Assembly: GCA_030411725.1 (NCBI GenBank)
Contig: MU839855.1
Span: 1-64,000, forward strand
Direction of reading: 5' to 3'
DNA length: 64,000 bases
Origin: Echria macrotheca
Taxonomy: Eukaryota; Ascomycota; Sordariomycetes; Sordariales; Schizotheciaceae
Shown here: piece by piece, positions 34,497-46,571 of the stretch
How the letters are laid out: the number at the start of each line of letters is the position of its first letter
Numbering within the stretch: the first letter of the stretch is position 1
The notes under the pieces: model-generated
Database searches by the model: none
Told to the model about the DNA's origin: nothing
What the model saw: the letters and a program-made list of their open reading frames with translations, nothing else
Position numbers and translations under genes: made by a program

Positions 34497-37400
34497 AAGG
34501 TGTACGTGAATCAACTTACTAAAAATTTGATCGGCTATCAGCCATTCTGAACTAATGAATTTACCAGCCAATTCATGATCTCTTCAGGTTTGAACGCTAA
34601 TCGACACCAATTCCGCCAGCGGAGAATCCATCGCCACCCTCTCGCCAAGACAGATTGGCTCCTTGTTTGGCTACGGAACAGCCTCATCGCATGTGCTTGC
34701 ACCCAGAGAAGCTGTCTCGAGGACTGGAATGTCGTTCGCCCAGGGTGTATCGGACCCCAGACACATAATAATGTCGCTCATCTCAAGATACTTGATGATG
34801 TATGCGAAGGTGACGCAGTCGTCGGAATCAGCAAACAATGTCAGCCAAGCGCCTTTACCCTCAATGGGCACCTGAGGCACTTTCGCAAACTATTCGTGAG
34901 GCCAGACGATTTTCAAATGCTTTTTGTTAGCGTCGAAGTAAGAATGTTCCGAGGGGTCGGGAAGACCCAGAGCCAATCTCTGATACGAACGTTGCCGGCC
35001 GCAAAAACTGGGATAACGCCATGGTTATTTCACAGCTTATCCCACGCGGTAATGTCATCAGGGTTTGTGGGTATACCAGCAAACGGTAGCAGATCCGCCC
35101 GCATCCTCCGCAGCGTCGCTCGGCTTAAAACACCAGTACAGAAAGCTAACCTGAACGTCGGGCGGACTGTCCAAGAATAGGATGACAACGTCACGGGGGC
35201 GAGGTACTAAAAGGGAAACTCTATGTGCCCAGATTCGTCGCACACAACAATTACGCCCAAAATCTCTCAAATCCAGTGCCAGGCATAGATGTGATAGCTG
35301 TGTCCATGAAGGGCGAAGCGGTGCGGATCTGCTGCTGTCGCAACTCAAATGCAAGGTCAATAGAAAAGGCATTCTCTTCGTAACTCTGCATCCAAAATTC
35401 AACTCATGCTACATTTCCGCCCGACGCTATCATTCGGAACGGTCTCTGTGTCTGCAAGTCCAAGACAGCCTCGTGGAAAGATAGCAGTACTTTTCCCACC
35501 CCGGTCAAAAAGACAGCCACTCGCAACTAAAGCCGCGACGATGCCCGAGGAGTCATGGCTTCTTGCCAGCAATTATGGAACTCCTTAGGAGGCATTGGAA
35601 ATTCGATCTGCGCACGAGAGGTAAAGGGGACGAAATACAGGAGGTAATCGAGACGTGCCGACTTTCAATAACTCCCATCGAAACCATGACGCACCTTCGC
35701 AAAAAGACACACCGATGTTTGAAATAATGATACCAAGGAGCCAATTTCCCGGCCTAATTTTGGCTCTCCGTTATCTTCACTTTCGGTAGTTTGAAGTTGT
35801 AATGTCGATGCAGCTGGCGGCAGACCGGGCCGCGGAGTGTCATCAGGGGAGCAGATCCAAAAGGGAACCTGCCTCTGCAAATACCTGACAACCCACCGGG
35901 TTTGCCGTCGTCAAATACAACTCCAAGGTTTTCCCTAATTTTAGTTATGGTGAGATACACGACAACCCTGTGGCATATCGATGTCCCAGGATGTTGAGCG
36001 ATCAAAACCACTGAAATGGCCGTTCTTGCAAGCTGCATCTGCGCACTGCTTGTGTCTGAGGTGTGGCTATTGCCGATGCCACAGTCAAGGGCGTGGATGA
36101 CGTAACTTTGGCTTTTCTGTCGTCACGGGCGGAAACAAGTTGCGTCGATTTGACTTTGACAGACGAGCGGGTTGTTGATGTTGAGTTGCGGAGCCGAATG
36201 CGGAGTTCGAGTGCGGAGAAGTTTACGTGGGGGTCATGCGAGGTATTTTCGCGGGGTCGGAATGCGGAGTAATGGAAGTGCGGAGTCGTCGCGATATGTG
36301 GGGTCGCCGAGATGCGGGGCTGTCGTTGTGCGGGGTGCGGGGCAATAAGGCCCGAATTCACGTCAACAGTAAGTAACACTTTACGATGCGGACAACTGGA
36401 AACTAGCTAACCCACAGAAGAACAAGCCACACGGAGGGATTTGGCCGTTCAACACTCACTAAAACTGTTGCATCATTGTCAGAGACCGGGTGTTGAGAAG
36501 TGTTGCAGGCAAATGTGCAACAGCAACCAAGAGCATCTTTGTGCAAGAGGACCGACTGAAGTTACCAGCTTTTCTCGCCTTGTTAGGTGTGAGGCTGCAA
36601 AGTGGGCAGGGGTTAATTAATACCGGTCACAATTTATTTTTGACCTTCAGGGTATATTTTCCCACAAGAAATACCACTGCCGGTTAAGAGGCACAACGGG
36701 CACCCATTTGCGCTAGCGGTCATGAAGGGAGCTTCAAAGGGCATGAGTCTGGTGTCATATTGCAGGTGGACAAGTAGGACTAAGATGCGAAGAGAAAGAG
36801 CGAGGAGGGGGACTCGAGGCAACACACAGCTAGTGGCTCAGACACGATTCCATCTTGGTCAGGCAAGCAAGACGCGGCATTGGACCCGAATGCAAGAAAA
36901 CTCCGAATCGAGATCAAAATAATTGTCATTATCATCGCAGTCCTCTGTCATGATGTGTCCAGTTTAAAGGAAGCCAAGCCAAGAAAACCAAAACCATGAG
37001 CAAGTTCGATCTCTCGAACGCGAACCTTAAGAAGCAGACGTCCCCGAGGAGAACACCGAGCTCGCTGTCTCACCCGTAACCAAAATAAGACCAAGTCAAG
37101 AAGGAGAAGGAAAAAGGAAGAACTTGAAAAGGCATGCACAGCAAAAGTCGGCCTCAATGCCGGTGCAATCATCGAGGTTGGGCGTACTCCGTGCCGTAGC
37201 ACTGATGCGATGAGGCCTAAAGCGATGCCAAGAAGAGCGACAAGTCTGGGGTTGTTGCTTCGACGACTTGATTGACATTGGTAGAAAACGTTAGACTGCA
37301 TTCCGCAAGCTGGGAAAACACCTGCCGCACAAGGACGCAACCCAGCGACGCACACCGAACCAAGCACCAAGGCAACGTCACTTGACATCGACGCTCAGGT

Positions 37401-37506
37401 GTAGCGGCGAGAATACAAGCATCCATATGTAGACGGATTGCACGATCCATCCTTGCCGGGCAAGAGACCATGTCAACCACCATGGGTGTCTCCGAGTCAG
37501 ACAGCT
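34497..37506. other. Decayed gene remains and repeats between the PKS pair and the unknown gene block
   Basis: On the minus strand between 35590 and 34580 protein-like fragments (PPRDVVILFLDSPPDVQVSF; GKGAWLTLFADSDDCVTFAY) occur in different frames with stops. They look like one broken gene of unrecognised family. 36170-36345 has spaced TGCGGAGT motifs. 36390-37500 shows only short frames; part is probably 3' flanking sequence of the gene ending at 37507. Confidence 0.4.
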
Positions 37507-40137
37507 TCACCAATGATCCGGTATCTCTTCCTTGAAGCACTGGTCGGGAATGAAGTCGCGCTCGTATGCCACCCAATCCCACTGCATGTAACGCTCATCT
37601 TGTGTGCGATAGAACATCTCTTGGCTGTGCTGCTCTCGGATGAGGTTCTGGAGGTGGGCGAGGTCTTTGTATCCGAAGCCGGCGTCAGTGATCCACTGGG
37701 CGTTGTAGCTGCCGCTGGGATAAGAGGTGAACTGGAACGAAAGACTTGAATCCACAGCGTAGGCGGCGGGAAGATCCCCGAGAAGGTTCCTGGCGGCCGA
37801 GGCTGCTGTGCGGAGCCGTGACGAGTTGAGTTGCGGGATGGTGACCAAGTTGAGCTCGGCAAGCGCGGCATCGGGGTTCCATTCAAGCGTCCACCAGGCT
37901 GACTGTTGAGCGAAGAGGAGGATAAGACTGCGGCGCAGATTGTTGTGAATTGTGCAGGGTTTGAGGAAGCGGGCGGCGATGTCCTGAATCACGCGGCGTT
38001 GGAGAGCGAGGTTTGGCCGGATATAGGTGTTGATGTGGGCCATGGCCTGGTCCAGAACGAGGTTCGATCGGGTCTTGTACTCGTCAAGATGGGCCCTCTT
38101 CCTGTCTGCTGCGTCGGCGGCGAGTTTCTCGTCGAGTTTCTCGGTTGCATCATGAGGTGTCTGGCGGGTGTTGGCGGCGGCAGCTCTGTGCATGTCGTCG
38201 ATCTTTCCCAAACGGCGACGGATGTGAGCAATACGTTGGACCAGGACACGGAGCTCCTGATCAAGAGTGCAGAGAGTGTTGTGGACGCCGACTTCATGGT
38301 GACCCGGAACCGCATTAGGACCGCCGATGGGAGAGGCTTCGGTGTGACGGGGGCACTCGCCACGGGCAACCAGAGCTAATACGTCGGCATCCTCGCACAG
38401 GGCGCTGAGTGGTTGTGCCATGTGCTCGCGGGCCAGCGACCAGCTGGCGGCGTGAACGGAAAACTTGGCGTCGGATGAGATGGGAAGCTGCGAGAGAATT
38501 TCGGGAAGCTTTGTGTCTGGGCCCAACTTCCGAAGGTCGGTTCCTGAAGGTATTTTCGTCCCGATGTGAGGTGCCTCCACGTCATCCTCGCTGGGCCTGG
38601 AAAATCCAGGGCGCTCATCGAAGCGATCGGCAAGATGCTCAAGCCACCGGGCCACGCTGTTGACTGGCTCGTGGGAGAAACGGCGAGGAACCCAGCGACG
38701 ATCGAAAACTTGGGTGCATGCTCCTTGCAGTCCGTCTTTTCGCAAGAAAGCTTTGGGAGAAATGTATTGCAGAAGTGTGGTGCGTTCAGTCTCATTCGGC
38801 GTGCTCAAGTGATCCATGGTGAGGTTGATCAGGTCTGATGTGACGTGGCCCACGTAGCGAGTCAAGTCCCAAGCGGCAACCACAGCCAGCGTCATGTTCA
38901 GGCTGGCCACCCTATGGCCTGACTCCGAGGCTACCGGCGGTTGTGATGTGTTGCTCCCCTTCGCATGGTAATAGACGCCCCCAAGAGTCATGTTGGTGGC
39001 GTTGACGGTGCCCGGTAGCCCACTCCTCATATCAGCGGCGACAAAAGCGCGGGCATAGGCATCTACCATATCGACAACCATGTTCTCGATGGAGACAGGG
39101 CGTGGTTGAATGACGAGGCGGTTGGAGTCGACAAGTTCGGCGACAGATACATCGAGATGACCATCACCTGTCACAGGCATGGCATCGGGCATTCCCGACG
39201 AGGGAAATTCCCAGGACTGGTAGCGGTACACTGTCGAGTCCGTCTTGGGCGTAGATAGAGTGGTGAAGAAAACAAGATGGAAGGGAATGCTGATCAGCCC
39301 CAGGAGAGCAGCCATGATCCAGAAACAGCGCCCCGAGGTATGGGGGGATTGGGTCTTGCGGCGAGCGGAGTGGGCATTGCTGCCACCGCTCTCGCTGCGG
39401 AGGGACTGAGTGCGACGAGCGGAATGCGAGGGGCGAGAGGACTGGCTGCCACCGCCGCTGCCGTCGCCACGGAGGTGAAGGCTGTGAATCTCAGGGATAG
39501 AAGAGACGGGTATGGGGGTGTGCCGTTTTGCGGAGCTGCCCGGGACCTTGGTCATGTCAGGGGAAGCGTCTTTGGAAATGGCATCGTCAGCCTCATCAGA
39601 AGAGGCATCATCATGACGGCCGGTCATCTTCCCACCGATCCCCTCAGAGTCGGATGAGACGATAATTGTGTGTCTTTTGTGTCTCGGGCTACGGCTCGAG
39701 ATAGTCGTCTCATCGCCACCTCCATTATCTGCGCCAGCGTCGCTCGAAGAGCGTGCATGTGTCCGTCTGCTAGAACGAGAAGGGGGAGTGCGTGTGTGGT
39801 CGAATTTGTTGTCATCTTCAGCATCGGCCTGGTTCATGAAAGTGACCGCCTTGTGCTGAGGAATGTTCTTGCGCATCTTTTGCCCACGCTGAGTGCCAGT
39901 TTTGGACGAAGGCGTGGTGGGAGTGGACGGCGGCTTGGACGGCAGCATGCTGGACGTGGGCGAAATGGGGTCGGAGGAGCTGTCGGATAACTCGTCGGGA
40001 TCCGATTTTGCAGACGCCCCGATGTCTGCCTGGTCGATGGATCTGCAGAGACTCAAAATTAGCATCACGAGCTTCTAGCGGTACAAAAGTGGCAGGGAAT
40101 GATGTTAGGTACCGTACCGTTGACGACGCTGAGGCAT
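37507..40137 (-). CDS. Single-pass membrane protein with disordered N-terminus, unknown function (block gene 1)
   Basis: A tiny first exon (40137-40118, encoding MPQRRQ plus two bases) is spliced across 40043-40117 (75 nt, GTACGG...CTGCAG) to a long exon (40042-37507), giving 851 aa. Residues 1-245 are Ser/Asp/Pro/Arg-rich and likely disordered and nuclear or cytosolic. One strong transmembrane helix follows (about 247-270, WIMAALLGLISIPFHLVFF). The remaining 580 residues contain NxT/NxS sites, hence possibly lumenal or extracellular, and a helical middle (DEKLAADAADRKRAHLDEYK). The end is aromatic-rich. Without the small exon the only start is a poor in-frame ATG inside the intron. No family is recognised. 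Architecture parallels the gene at 43590-45665. Confidence 0.75.
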
Positions 40138-40731
40138 GGTCGAAATGTCCCAATGTGAGAATGATGAGAGAGCAAAGGGTACTGAGAAACGACGATTGAA
40201 GCAATCTAAGCGGGCAAGACACTGAGGCGGATCAATAGCAGGTGTCGTAACAAATAGAAGAAGGAGGTCGGCGACGACGCCAAATGTAAATAGCAGCAGC
40301 GATTGTCAATTCGGCCGGTGGGGTTGGACGGGCATGAACGGGGGAGGTGGACGGCGGTTGACATGGCCGGAGACCGGACAAGCAGAGGAGGAAGCCAACG
40401 GAGCAGGCCGTGCGACCGCCATCAAAAGGCGCCGGCAGTTTGCGAGAACGGAGGCCGAAAGATTGGGAGGCGAGTGGGTGTGCCGGATTCGTCCCATGGC
40501 TGGAATGTCTCTGGTTGCGGCACTCACCGCCCATCACCGATTTTGCGAACAAAGAACACAGCTCAAAAGATCTTCACAGGCAAACAGCTCCACCCCGGTT
40601 GACGATGAAGAATTTTTGAGAAACACCAGTTAATGTACATTCTCGCTCCCAAAATTCGATAGCTGACAGAAAAGTGACTCCTATCCACGCCATCACATCC
40701 CCAACACTTTCGCGATGCCTTGATCCCTGCC
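40138..40731. other. Intergenic region between block genes 1 and 2
   Basis: 594 bp with only short overlapping frames. It holds the 5' flank of gene 1 and the 3' flank of gene 2 (both minus strand). No repeat or RNA gene is seen. Confidence 0.5.
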
Positions 40732-41871
40732 TCAGAAAAAGCATTCGTACCCAGTGCCGATGCCTACCACCCAGCCCAGTCCCCGCTGGCGCGTTTCCGC
40801 AGCCAGTCCAGCCAGCCATCGCTCCAAGCAGGCTCGCTCGTTCCGAAGTCCACCAAGCAGCGGAAGCTGGTCGTGATGGCCCGCCCACACTCGCATCTGG
40901 AGGTGTGTGATGGCCAGTGCCAGGCCATCCATCTGTTTTTCCAGCTCTGCGATGGCCGCCAGAAGCCGCAGGGCCAGTTTCTCGCGTTCGAGAGTCAAGG
41001 GCGCAACTTGGGTGAGTGTGCTGGACGAGATGCTGGTGCTGGCATCGCTGTCGGAATCATCCGTTTCGGTATCAGCCTCGCTGTCACCATCCGTGCTTTG
41101 CCCGTCAGATGCAGACTCCAGGCTGAAAGTTGGCGCCTGGGGCAAAATGGTACGGGGCGTCTCAGGCAATAGCCCCAGGCTTCGGCGAACCTCCTGGGTG
41201 CGTCTCAGGTGGGAGAGGAGGCCGAGAGGGGTTTGCGGCGGAGTTCGGGGGAGGGTTATCCCCTGAACGGTACGCGGAGTGCTGTCGCTGCCGCTTTCGC
41301 TGTTGCTGTCGGTGTCGACGCTGGCTTCACTGTCACTACCGGTTTGCTGCAGCCCGTCGCCGTCTTCCGTGTGGACATCTTCCCCGTCGTCTTCCCCGCT
41401 CGCGCCGTCGCTCTCGGTTCCATCAGTTTGGTAGCTTCTGACGGAAACTTCGTCTCCCTTCCAATCCGGAGATGACCACCGCTCAACCACATCTTCCGGC
41501 CAGAGGTACTGGCGACATCCTCGCGCCTCATCCCACACCTCTTGCAGGTCCAGGTCAGCTCGAACACGAGCCAGACGGTACCGCAATGCAGTGAGCACTT
41601 TTTTCCGCAGTGCGACACGGTGTCTGGCGGCGGGGATCTTTTCCAGATCAATTTTCAGATGTCTCTCGACCAAGTTTCGTAGTTCCTCATCGTTGTCGAG
41701 CGTGTCCGGATGCGCTCGGGTTCGAGCCAAGTGCGCCATGAACGCGAGTTGATCGGCTGCTGTCCATGATATTCTGCCCTGCCCGTTGGCCGCGAGTTCA
41801 GCGGTGAAGCGGTTGCGGATCTTGATGATGTGACCTTGTCCGTCCACTTCGATCGTCTTGAAGGTGGCCAT
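40732..41871 (-). CDS. Acidic Ser-rich protein with C-terminal coiled coil, unknown (block gene 2)
   Basis: One exon of 379 aa from the ATG at 41871 (MATFKTIEVDGQGHIIKIRN). An ATG 15 codons upstream is in frame but adds a hydrophobic run unlike the rest. Residues 1-140 look folded and helical, with many Arg (RHLKIDLEKIPAARHRVALR). Residues 150-290 are strongly acidic and Ser-rich (TDGDSEADTETDDSDSDAST), with several TPP/TPxTP sites. The tail (about 295-365) is a heptad-like helix (LALRLLAAIAELEKQMDGLA). This layout suits a nuclear or scaffold protein, but nothing specific is recognised. It is divergent from the gene at 42401. Confidence 0.7.
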   Translation of the reverse strand: MATFKTIEVDGQGHIIKIRNRFTAELAANGQGRISWTAADQLAFMAHLARTRAHPDTLDNDEELRNLVERHLKIDLEKIPAARHRVALRKKVLTALRYRLARVRADLDLQEVWDEARGCRQYLWPEDVVERWSSPDWKGDEVSVRSYQTDGTESDGASGEDDGEDVHTEDGDGLQQTGSDSEASVDTDSNSESGSDSTPRTVQGITLPRTPPQTPLGLLSHLRRTQEVRRSLGLLPETPRTILPQAPTFSLESASDGQSTDGDSEADTETDDSDSDASTSISSSTLTQVAPLTLEREKLALRLLAAIAELEKQMDGLALAITHLQMRVWAGHHDQLPLLGGLRNERACLERWLAGLAAETRQRGLGWVVGIGTGYECFF

Positions 41872-42400
41872 GATGTTTGCGAACTTCAACGTCAACAGAG
41901 CGGCTAGTGCCAACAAGCATCGCCGCTTTCATGCTGTCAATGATCTGTTGGGCCTACCAGACATCATCGTCCATCACCTTATTTGCCTAGGGACTAGCGG
42001 GATCTCATGCCCTTATTTCAGCGAGCTCAGATTGGACCTAACAGTTCTTTGTTGTCTTCACACCGCCGGCTGTCCTGTGCCTCCCACGCTCTCCGTGCTG
42101 CTTCTCGGCCCTCTCGACGGATCCAGTGGCACTCGGGGCCTCACTGGAGCTCTGACTGAGTTCTATCCCCCAGAGTCATTGAACTCTTCTATTCTCCTTT
42201 GCATTTACAGGTCATCCCATCCGGTTGCGCCCCTCTCTTTTGGCGGGCTCAAGTGTCGGTACCAGGTTTTGTCTTCAGTGGTTCAGTGGGTGTTTCCAGC
42301 ATCTTTTCAGCGACCAGCAGTCTCTTCTCCTACCTTTCTGCCAACTATCCCTCTGTCGAATCTCTGGCCAAAGACTTGTCTCGTCATCACCTACCGCACC
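41872..42400. promoter_or_regulatory. Divergent promoter between block genes 2 and 3
   Basis: 529 bp between the two ATGs. Several T/C-rich tracts (CTTCTATTCTCCTTTGC, CTCTTTTGGC, TCTTCTCCTACC) precede the plus-strand start, as is typical of fungal core promoters. A plus frame is open across much of it (from 41858), but it begins inside the neighbouring gene and lacks gene-like features. Confidence 0.4.
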
Positions 42401-43418
42401 ATGGACCAATTCGAGTCGATTTTCGCTCCAAAGCTCACCGACGACGAAGTCGGCCGTGTCGTCCACGTGTTGTTGCCGAAGGTCGTGGCAGGTGTGCCGC
42501 ACCACATGCTCGATCCCCTGGACGCCGCATTGCTCGAGAGATACAACGAGGAGCAGCGTGAGAAATCGAGCGCCGGGTGGTCAGATCGGTCGGTGCTTCC
42601 CCTAAACAAGTTTGATGTCCCGAGTAGCGTCAATGTCAAAAACTTCCGCAGCACAGCCAACCAGTGGAGCGAGGAGACGGCGCGGCGTCTTACCAAAGAG
42701 CTGGGTCCAGGACAAACCGGTCAGTGATTATTTCTCCTCCCGAGTCCTGGGTGTGTGGCCGAGAAACCCCAGTCTTCCCCCGTCCTCGGCTTCGCTCCTA
42801 TTTCCAGAATTTGGGTGCTAACAACAATGGTTCATCCAAGCAGGCCCGTTTCGCTCGCGACACAGCATCGAGATTCCCCCGGGGCAGTCGGCCCTCTCAC
42901 CACCCAACGGACCCCTGCGCTCGCCGCCCTTCGGGGACGTTCCACCCCTCGCCCCGCTCGACCGGCGCATCTTCAGCGACGGCCGCCCTCCGAACAGCAA
43001 CTACACAGAGGAAGAATGGGCACGCACGCAAGACCTGATCAACAAGCTGATGAAACAGGAAGAGGCGGCCCTCGAGCTGCTCCGTGACGCACAGCGACGC
43101 CTCCGAGACATCGGCTTGCACATGGCGTCTCGCGTGGGAATTTCGCGTCTGGACCACTCGGCTGCCGCGTTCTTGGATGACATGGAGAGCAAGATGGCCA
43201 GCCTCGGGGTTGGTCGGGGCAAAGAGAGGAATGGCCAGACACAAGGGTTGGGCGTGCCGCAGGACAGTTACAGAGACAAGATCAAGTCGGGAGAAAAGAC
43301 GGGTGGCAAGAAGAAGGCAAAACGGGATAAAAACAAGGAAAAGAGCAAGGGAGTCGACCTTGGCAAGGGAGAGCAAAGAGATGGTTCTGGGCACAAACGT
43401 CAAGTCGAGTGGCAGTAG
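42401..43418 (+). CDS. Two-exon coiled-coil protein with basic tail, unknown (block gene 3)
   Basis: Exons 42401-42719 and 42844-43418, with a 124-nt intron (GTCAGT ... GCTAACAAC ... AAGCAG), give 297 aa. Splicing joins ELGPGQT-G to PFRSRHSIEIPPGQ with no stop. The N-terminal half is helical (DDEVGRVVHVLLPKVVAGVP). The middle is Pro-rich (SPPNGPLRSPPFGDVPPLAP). Then a helix (EEEWARTQDLINKLMKQEEA) and a Lys-rich tail (KKKAKRDKNKEKSKG) follow, a likely nuclear localisation or nucleic-acid-binding segment. The 5' leader (about 42170-42400) is unusually pyrimidine-rich. It converges on the gene ending at 43590, 171 bp away. No homologue is recognised. Confidence 0.72.
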
Positions 43419-43589
43419 AAACATAAAATTCTTCGACCACAAGACACTCATGACTGTGACACAAAACAAACTTTATTCACTCTGCCATCTATCTACATAT
43501 TTCCAATTAGTATCCACCTTGAACACAGGGCTAAATAAATGAACCAATTTGAAAATCCAAGAACACCAAGCCCACTACAAAGAAACAAG

Positions 43590-45665
43590 TCAGGACCATT
43601 GCGAACGGACGTCTGTCTGGAAATAGCGCGACTGAACGCGATGGTCCAGCTCGGCCGTCCAGTTTGCCACAGTATCGGCAACGAAGATGACGGGAGCGAG
43701 GAACATCTCGTTGGCCAAGTGCCGTCTGCGCTCCTCGAGGAAATGGCTCTTTCCGTCGAACCACTTGATGTCGTCCTCGATGCGCTCCCGGTGTTTGCGC
43801 AGTCTGCCTTGGGCCTCCTTGAACGACGCTGCACACATTTTTCCAGCGATGTGAGTCATGTGCAAGTCCTCGGTCCACTTGGCATCTTCTTGACACGTCA
43901 GCACCTGGGAAAAGTCATACAGCGGAGAGGTGTACCCCCCATTTCCCGACTCCCGGATGCGCCCCTCGACATCCAGTTTGCCCCACTCCCATCCAAGCCC
44001 AGCGCCCGCCATGACGAATTGCCGATCGACTTTGGCGATGGCCTCGTCAAACACCTTGTCCGGCTCGCCGACGACACCATCCGGTTGAAGTGCCAAGCTC
44101 AGTTGCGCAGTGAACTCGTCAGTAGCTTTGAGAAACTCGACACGAGCAGAAACGGAACCGGCAAACAGATCCAGTGTGGTGTCTAGAGCATGTTCCGTAG
44201 CACGCTTGAGTCGGTCAAATGGTGAATGGTCGTGCGAGGTGGACCAACGAGACCAGGAAGACCCTGAGGATCTAGGGGATCCGGCCGCCGGGCGGCCCTC
44301 TGTTTGGTGGTCTTCCTTCTGCATCCGAGCCACCTCTCCAGTGATGGCCTGGGCAGTCTGGACAATAAAAGACAACTCGACAGTCTCGCGCCGGAACTGC
44401 ACGTATAAGTCATGCAGGATCTCTTCGGCCACGTCGGCAGCCTCACTGGCCGCCGCCACCCAATCCTTGGCAAAAATATGGTGATCCCGAATATTCTGCT
44501 GCCCGCTGAGGCCTCCCCAAAACACTTTGGATGCCAGTGCTGCAACGGACGGCAGGTGGAGCGACGCCGTCACGAGGTCATCAGCCTTGTCTTGGAGGTA
44601 TCTGGCCCCGGCGACCGAGCCAGCATCGAGAACGGGCACGAGGACTGGCAGCGCAGACGTGGGATCCGCTGAATGGATGGGGATCGAAGAGGATGCCAAT
44701 GCCGTTGCTACTCGGGTGATGGCAGTTGTCGAGCTGGTTATCGCAGAGGTACCGCCTCCAGCTGCTCCCGGCATGAGACCCGACACTTTACCGACCAGGG
44801 CGAACATCGCAGAGCCAACCTGGAACATGGTCCCGGCACCGCTGCGGAACAGCCACATCGCAAAGGCCATGAGGAAGCCTACACCCAGAAGAATCATGGC
44901 TGTCCAGAAGAGGATGCGGCCGGCCCACTTCACCGGCCAAGTCGCGCCGATCCAGCGGGCCCAACCCAAGATCAACCCAGCGTCTCTGATTAACGGATGT
45001 GGTTCTCGCGGTTGGGCGGTTTCCGGGACACTTTCGCTCAGGCTGTGGTCCTCCGCAGAGGGGTTGTTTGACTTCCCAATATTGTGTTCCTCCTCTTGAC
45101 TCCAACTCACAGTGAGTCCTGGGCTTCGCACACCACTCGTGCCCGATCCACCCCAGATTGTTTCATCACTGAAATCGCTAACAGAGGGGTAATCTAACCG
45201 GGTGTCAGACAAGAACGGGTGTCCAAAGTGCATTGGTGCATTCTGGGCGAAGGTGGTGTTCGTGTTGGAGAAGGGGAGATTGTTTGCTCGAGCTGCTCTG
45301 GCGGGGGTGGTTTGCGCCGGGGCCGAAGTCAACTCAGTTGGACGTGTGGGACGCATCGAGGGGCTGCGTCTGGTTGCCTTTGTCGGTCGGTAGAGAACAA
45401 GTGCCTGTTCGGAAGAATTCTCGATGTCGGAGGTTGTGCTAGGGGAGCTCAGGCTTGCAGAACCCGAGTAGCCTGAGGAGCTGTCTTGCTCTCGCTGCGC
45501 ACCGCTGTATTAGCAGGATACCAAGCCAAACCGAGAGTAACGGAGCGCGATAATGAAGAACTGGACCATGAGATACAAAACACTTACGCTATCTTGCCCT
45601 TGCCGTTTTGGCCGCTTATGAGCCCGCCGCAACAGCGTCAGCGCGCGGTGCTCATCAACCGACAT
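43590..45665 (-). CDS. Membrane protein with disordered N-terminus, unknown (block gene 4)
   Basis: Exon 1 (45665-45588, 26 codons, MSVDEHRALTLLRRAHKRPK) is joined across a 93-nt intron (45495-45587; GTAAGT, GCTAATAC, GCGCAG) to exon 2 (45494-43590). This gives 660 aa; starting instead at the internal ATG 45356 would lose 72 residues. Residues 1-205 are Ser/Thr/Pro-rich. A strong membrane helix spans about 220-243 (FWTAMILLGVGFLMAFAMWLF), followed by a weaker hydrophobic, Gly-rich stretch to about 275. The rest is helical with coiled-coil character (RLRKHRERIEDDIKWF) and ends near a Trp-rich tail. Layout (small basic first exon, disorder, one membrane helix, long helical domain) matches block gene 1, suggesting a related role or distant paralogy. 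Family unknown. Confidence 0.75.
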
Positions 45666-46571
45666 GGGCTCTGTGTGGGCGAGGTAGGCGGGGTAATAAT
45701 GTCTGTGTGGTGATGCAATGGGACAATATTGAAGCGCGAAGAGTATAAAAGATGCCGCCTTCTCTTCGTTCTCGGAGGCTCCAGCAGGGAGAATGGCGCT
45801 GCAATGTGGTGGATGTGGTGAGCACTAGAGTTCAGCAGCGACAGAGCAAAAGACCTTTTATTCTGGCTCTGAAAGAGGGAGAAATTCTTGATCAGAAAAA
45901 AACGTGGGCTCTTGCACCACTGTGATCCCCCCTGCACCCCTGGAAACATGCGCCCTCAGGGGCAGATCAAGCTTCTTGAGCTGTCACTCACCACACGGAC
46001 CGGCGAGCTTCTCACCCTCGAATGGAACGCGATGGAGCCAAAGAGGATGCGCTGTGGCAGAGCATGAGCGCTCACTCCCAGAGGCCGAAACTTTGTTCGT
46101 CGAGACATAGTGGAAATACGGGGGCGCCAAACAAACACATCGTCGCTGGGGGGGTCGGCTGCGACAGTGCCGTGATGATGTTTCCTCTGTCCCAATCCAT
46201 TTGAGAAGCCCCTCAACTCCAAAACCACTGGGACCCTCCATCTGCCACAACCTTCGGCGTTTATTGTCTACAAATACCTTGGCCTCAAAACGTTACGTTT
46301 TATCACAGTTCCCTAGTCCAGGTACTGGTGCCGTTGTGCGTTTCCCCTCTTTGGTCCTTTTCTTCGTCAATCCGTTCCTCCTTGCGAGTGTCCTTCTCCT
46401 TTAGTACACCCCAAACATCTGCGCTGCGCCGCTGTCCCTCTCTGGCCGTCCCCGACTACAGGATCGCCGCAGCGCTTACAGCCGGGATGTAAGTTCGGGA
46501 ACCCTCTCTAACTCCATTCCCCCAATTTGCTAAAGTTTCCGCTCTGGTGAGTCAGGTTGCAGGCCGTAGGA
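45666..46571. promoter_or_regulatory. Divergent region between block genes 4 and 5, with a likely 5'UTR intron
   Basis: 906 bp between the two start codons. Upstream of the plus gene, 46489-46535 has GTAAGT, a CTCTAAC branch point and CTAAAG, which looks like a 47-nt intron in the leader of the gene at 46572. Pyrimidine-rich tracts (46320-46440) suit a plus-strand promoter. Frames here are short. Confidence 0.45.
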
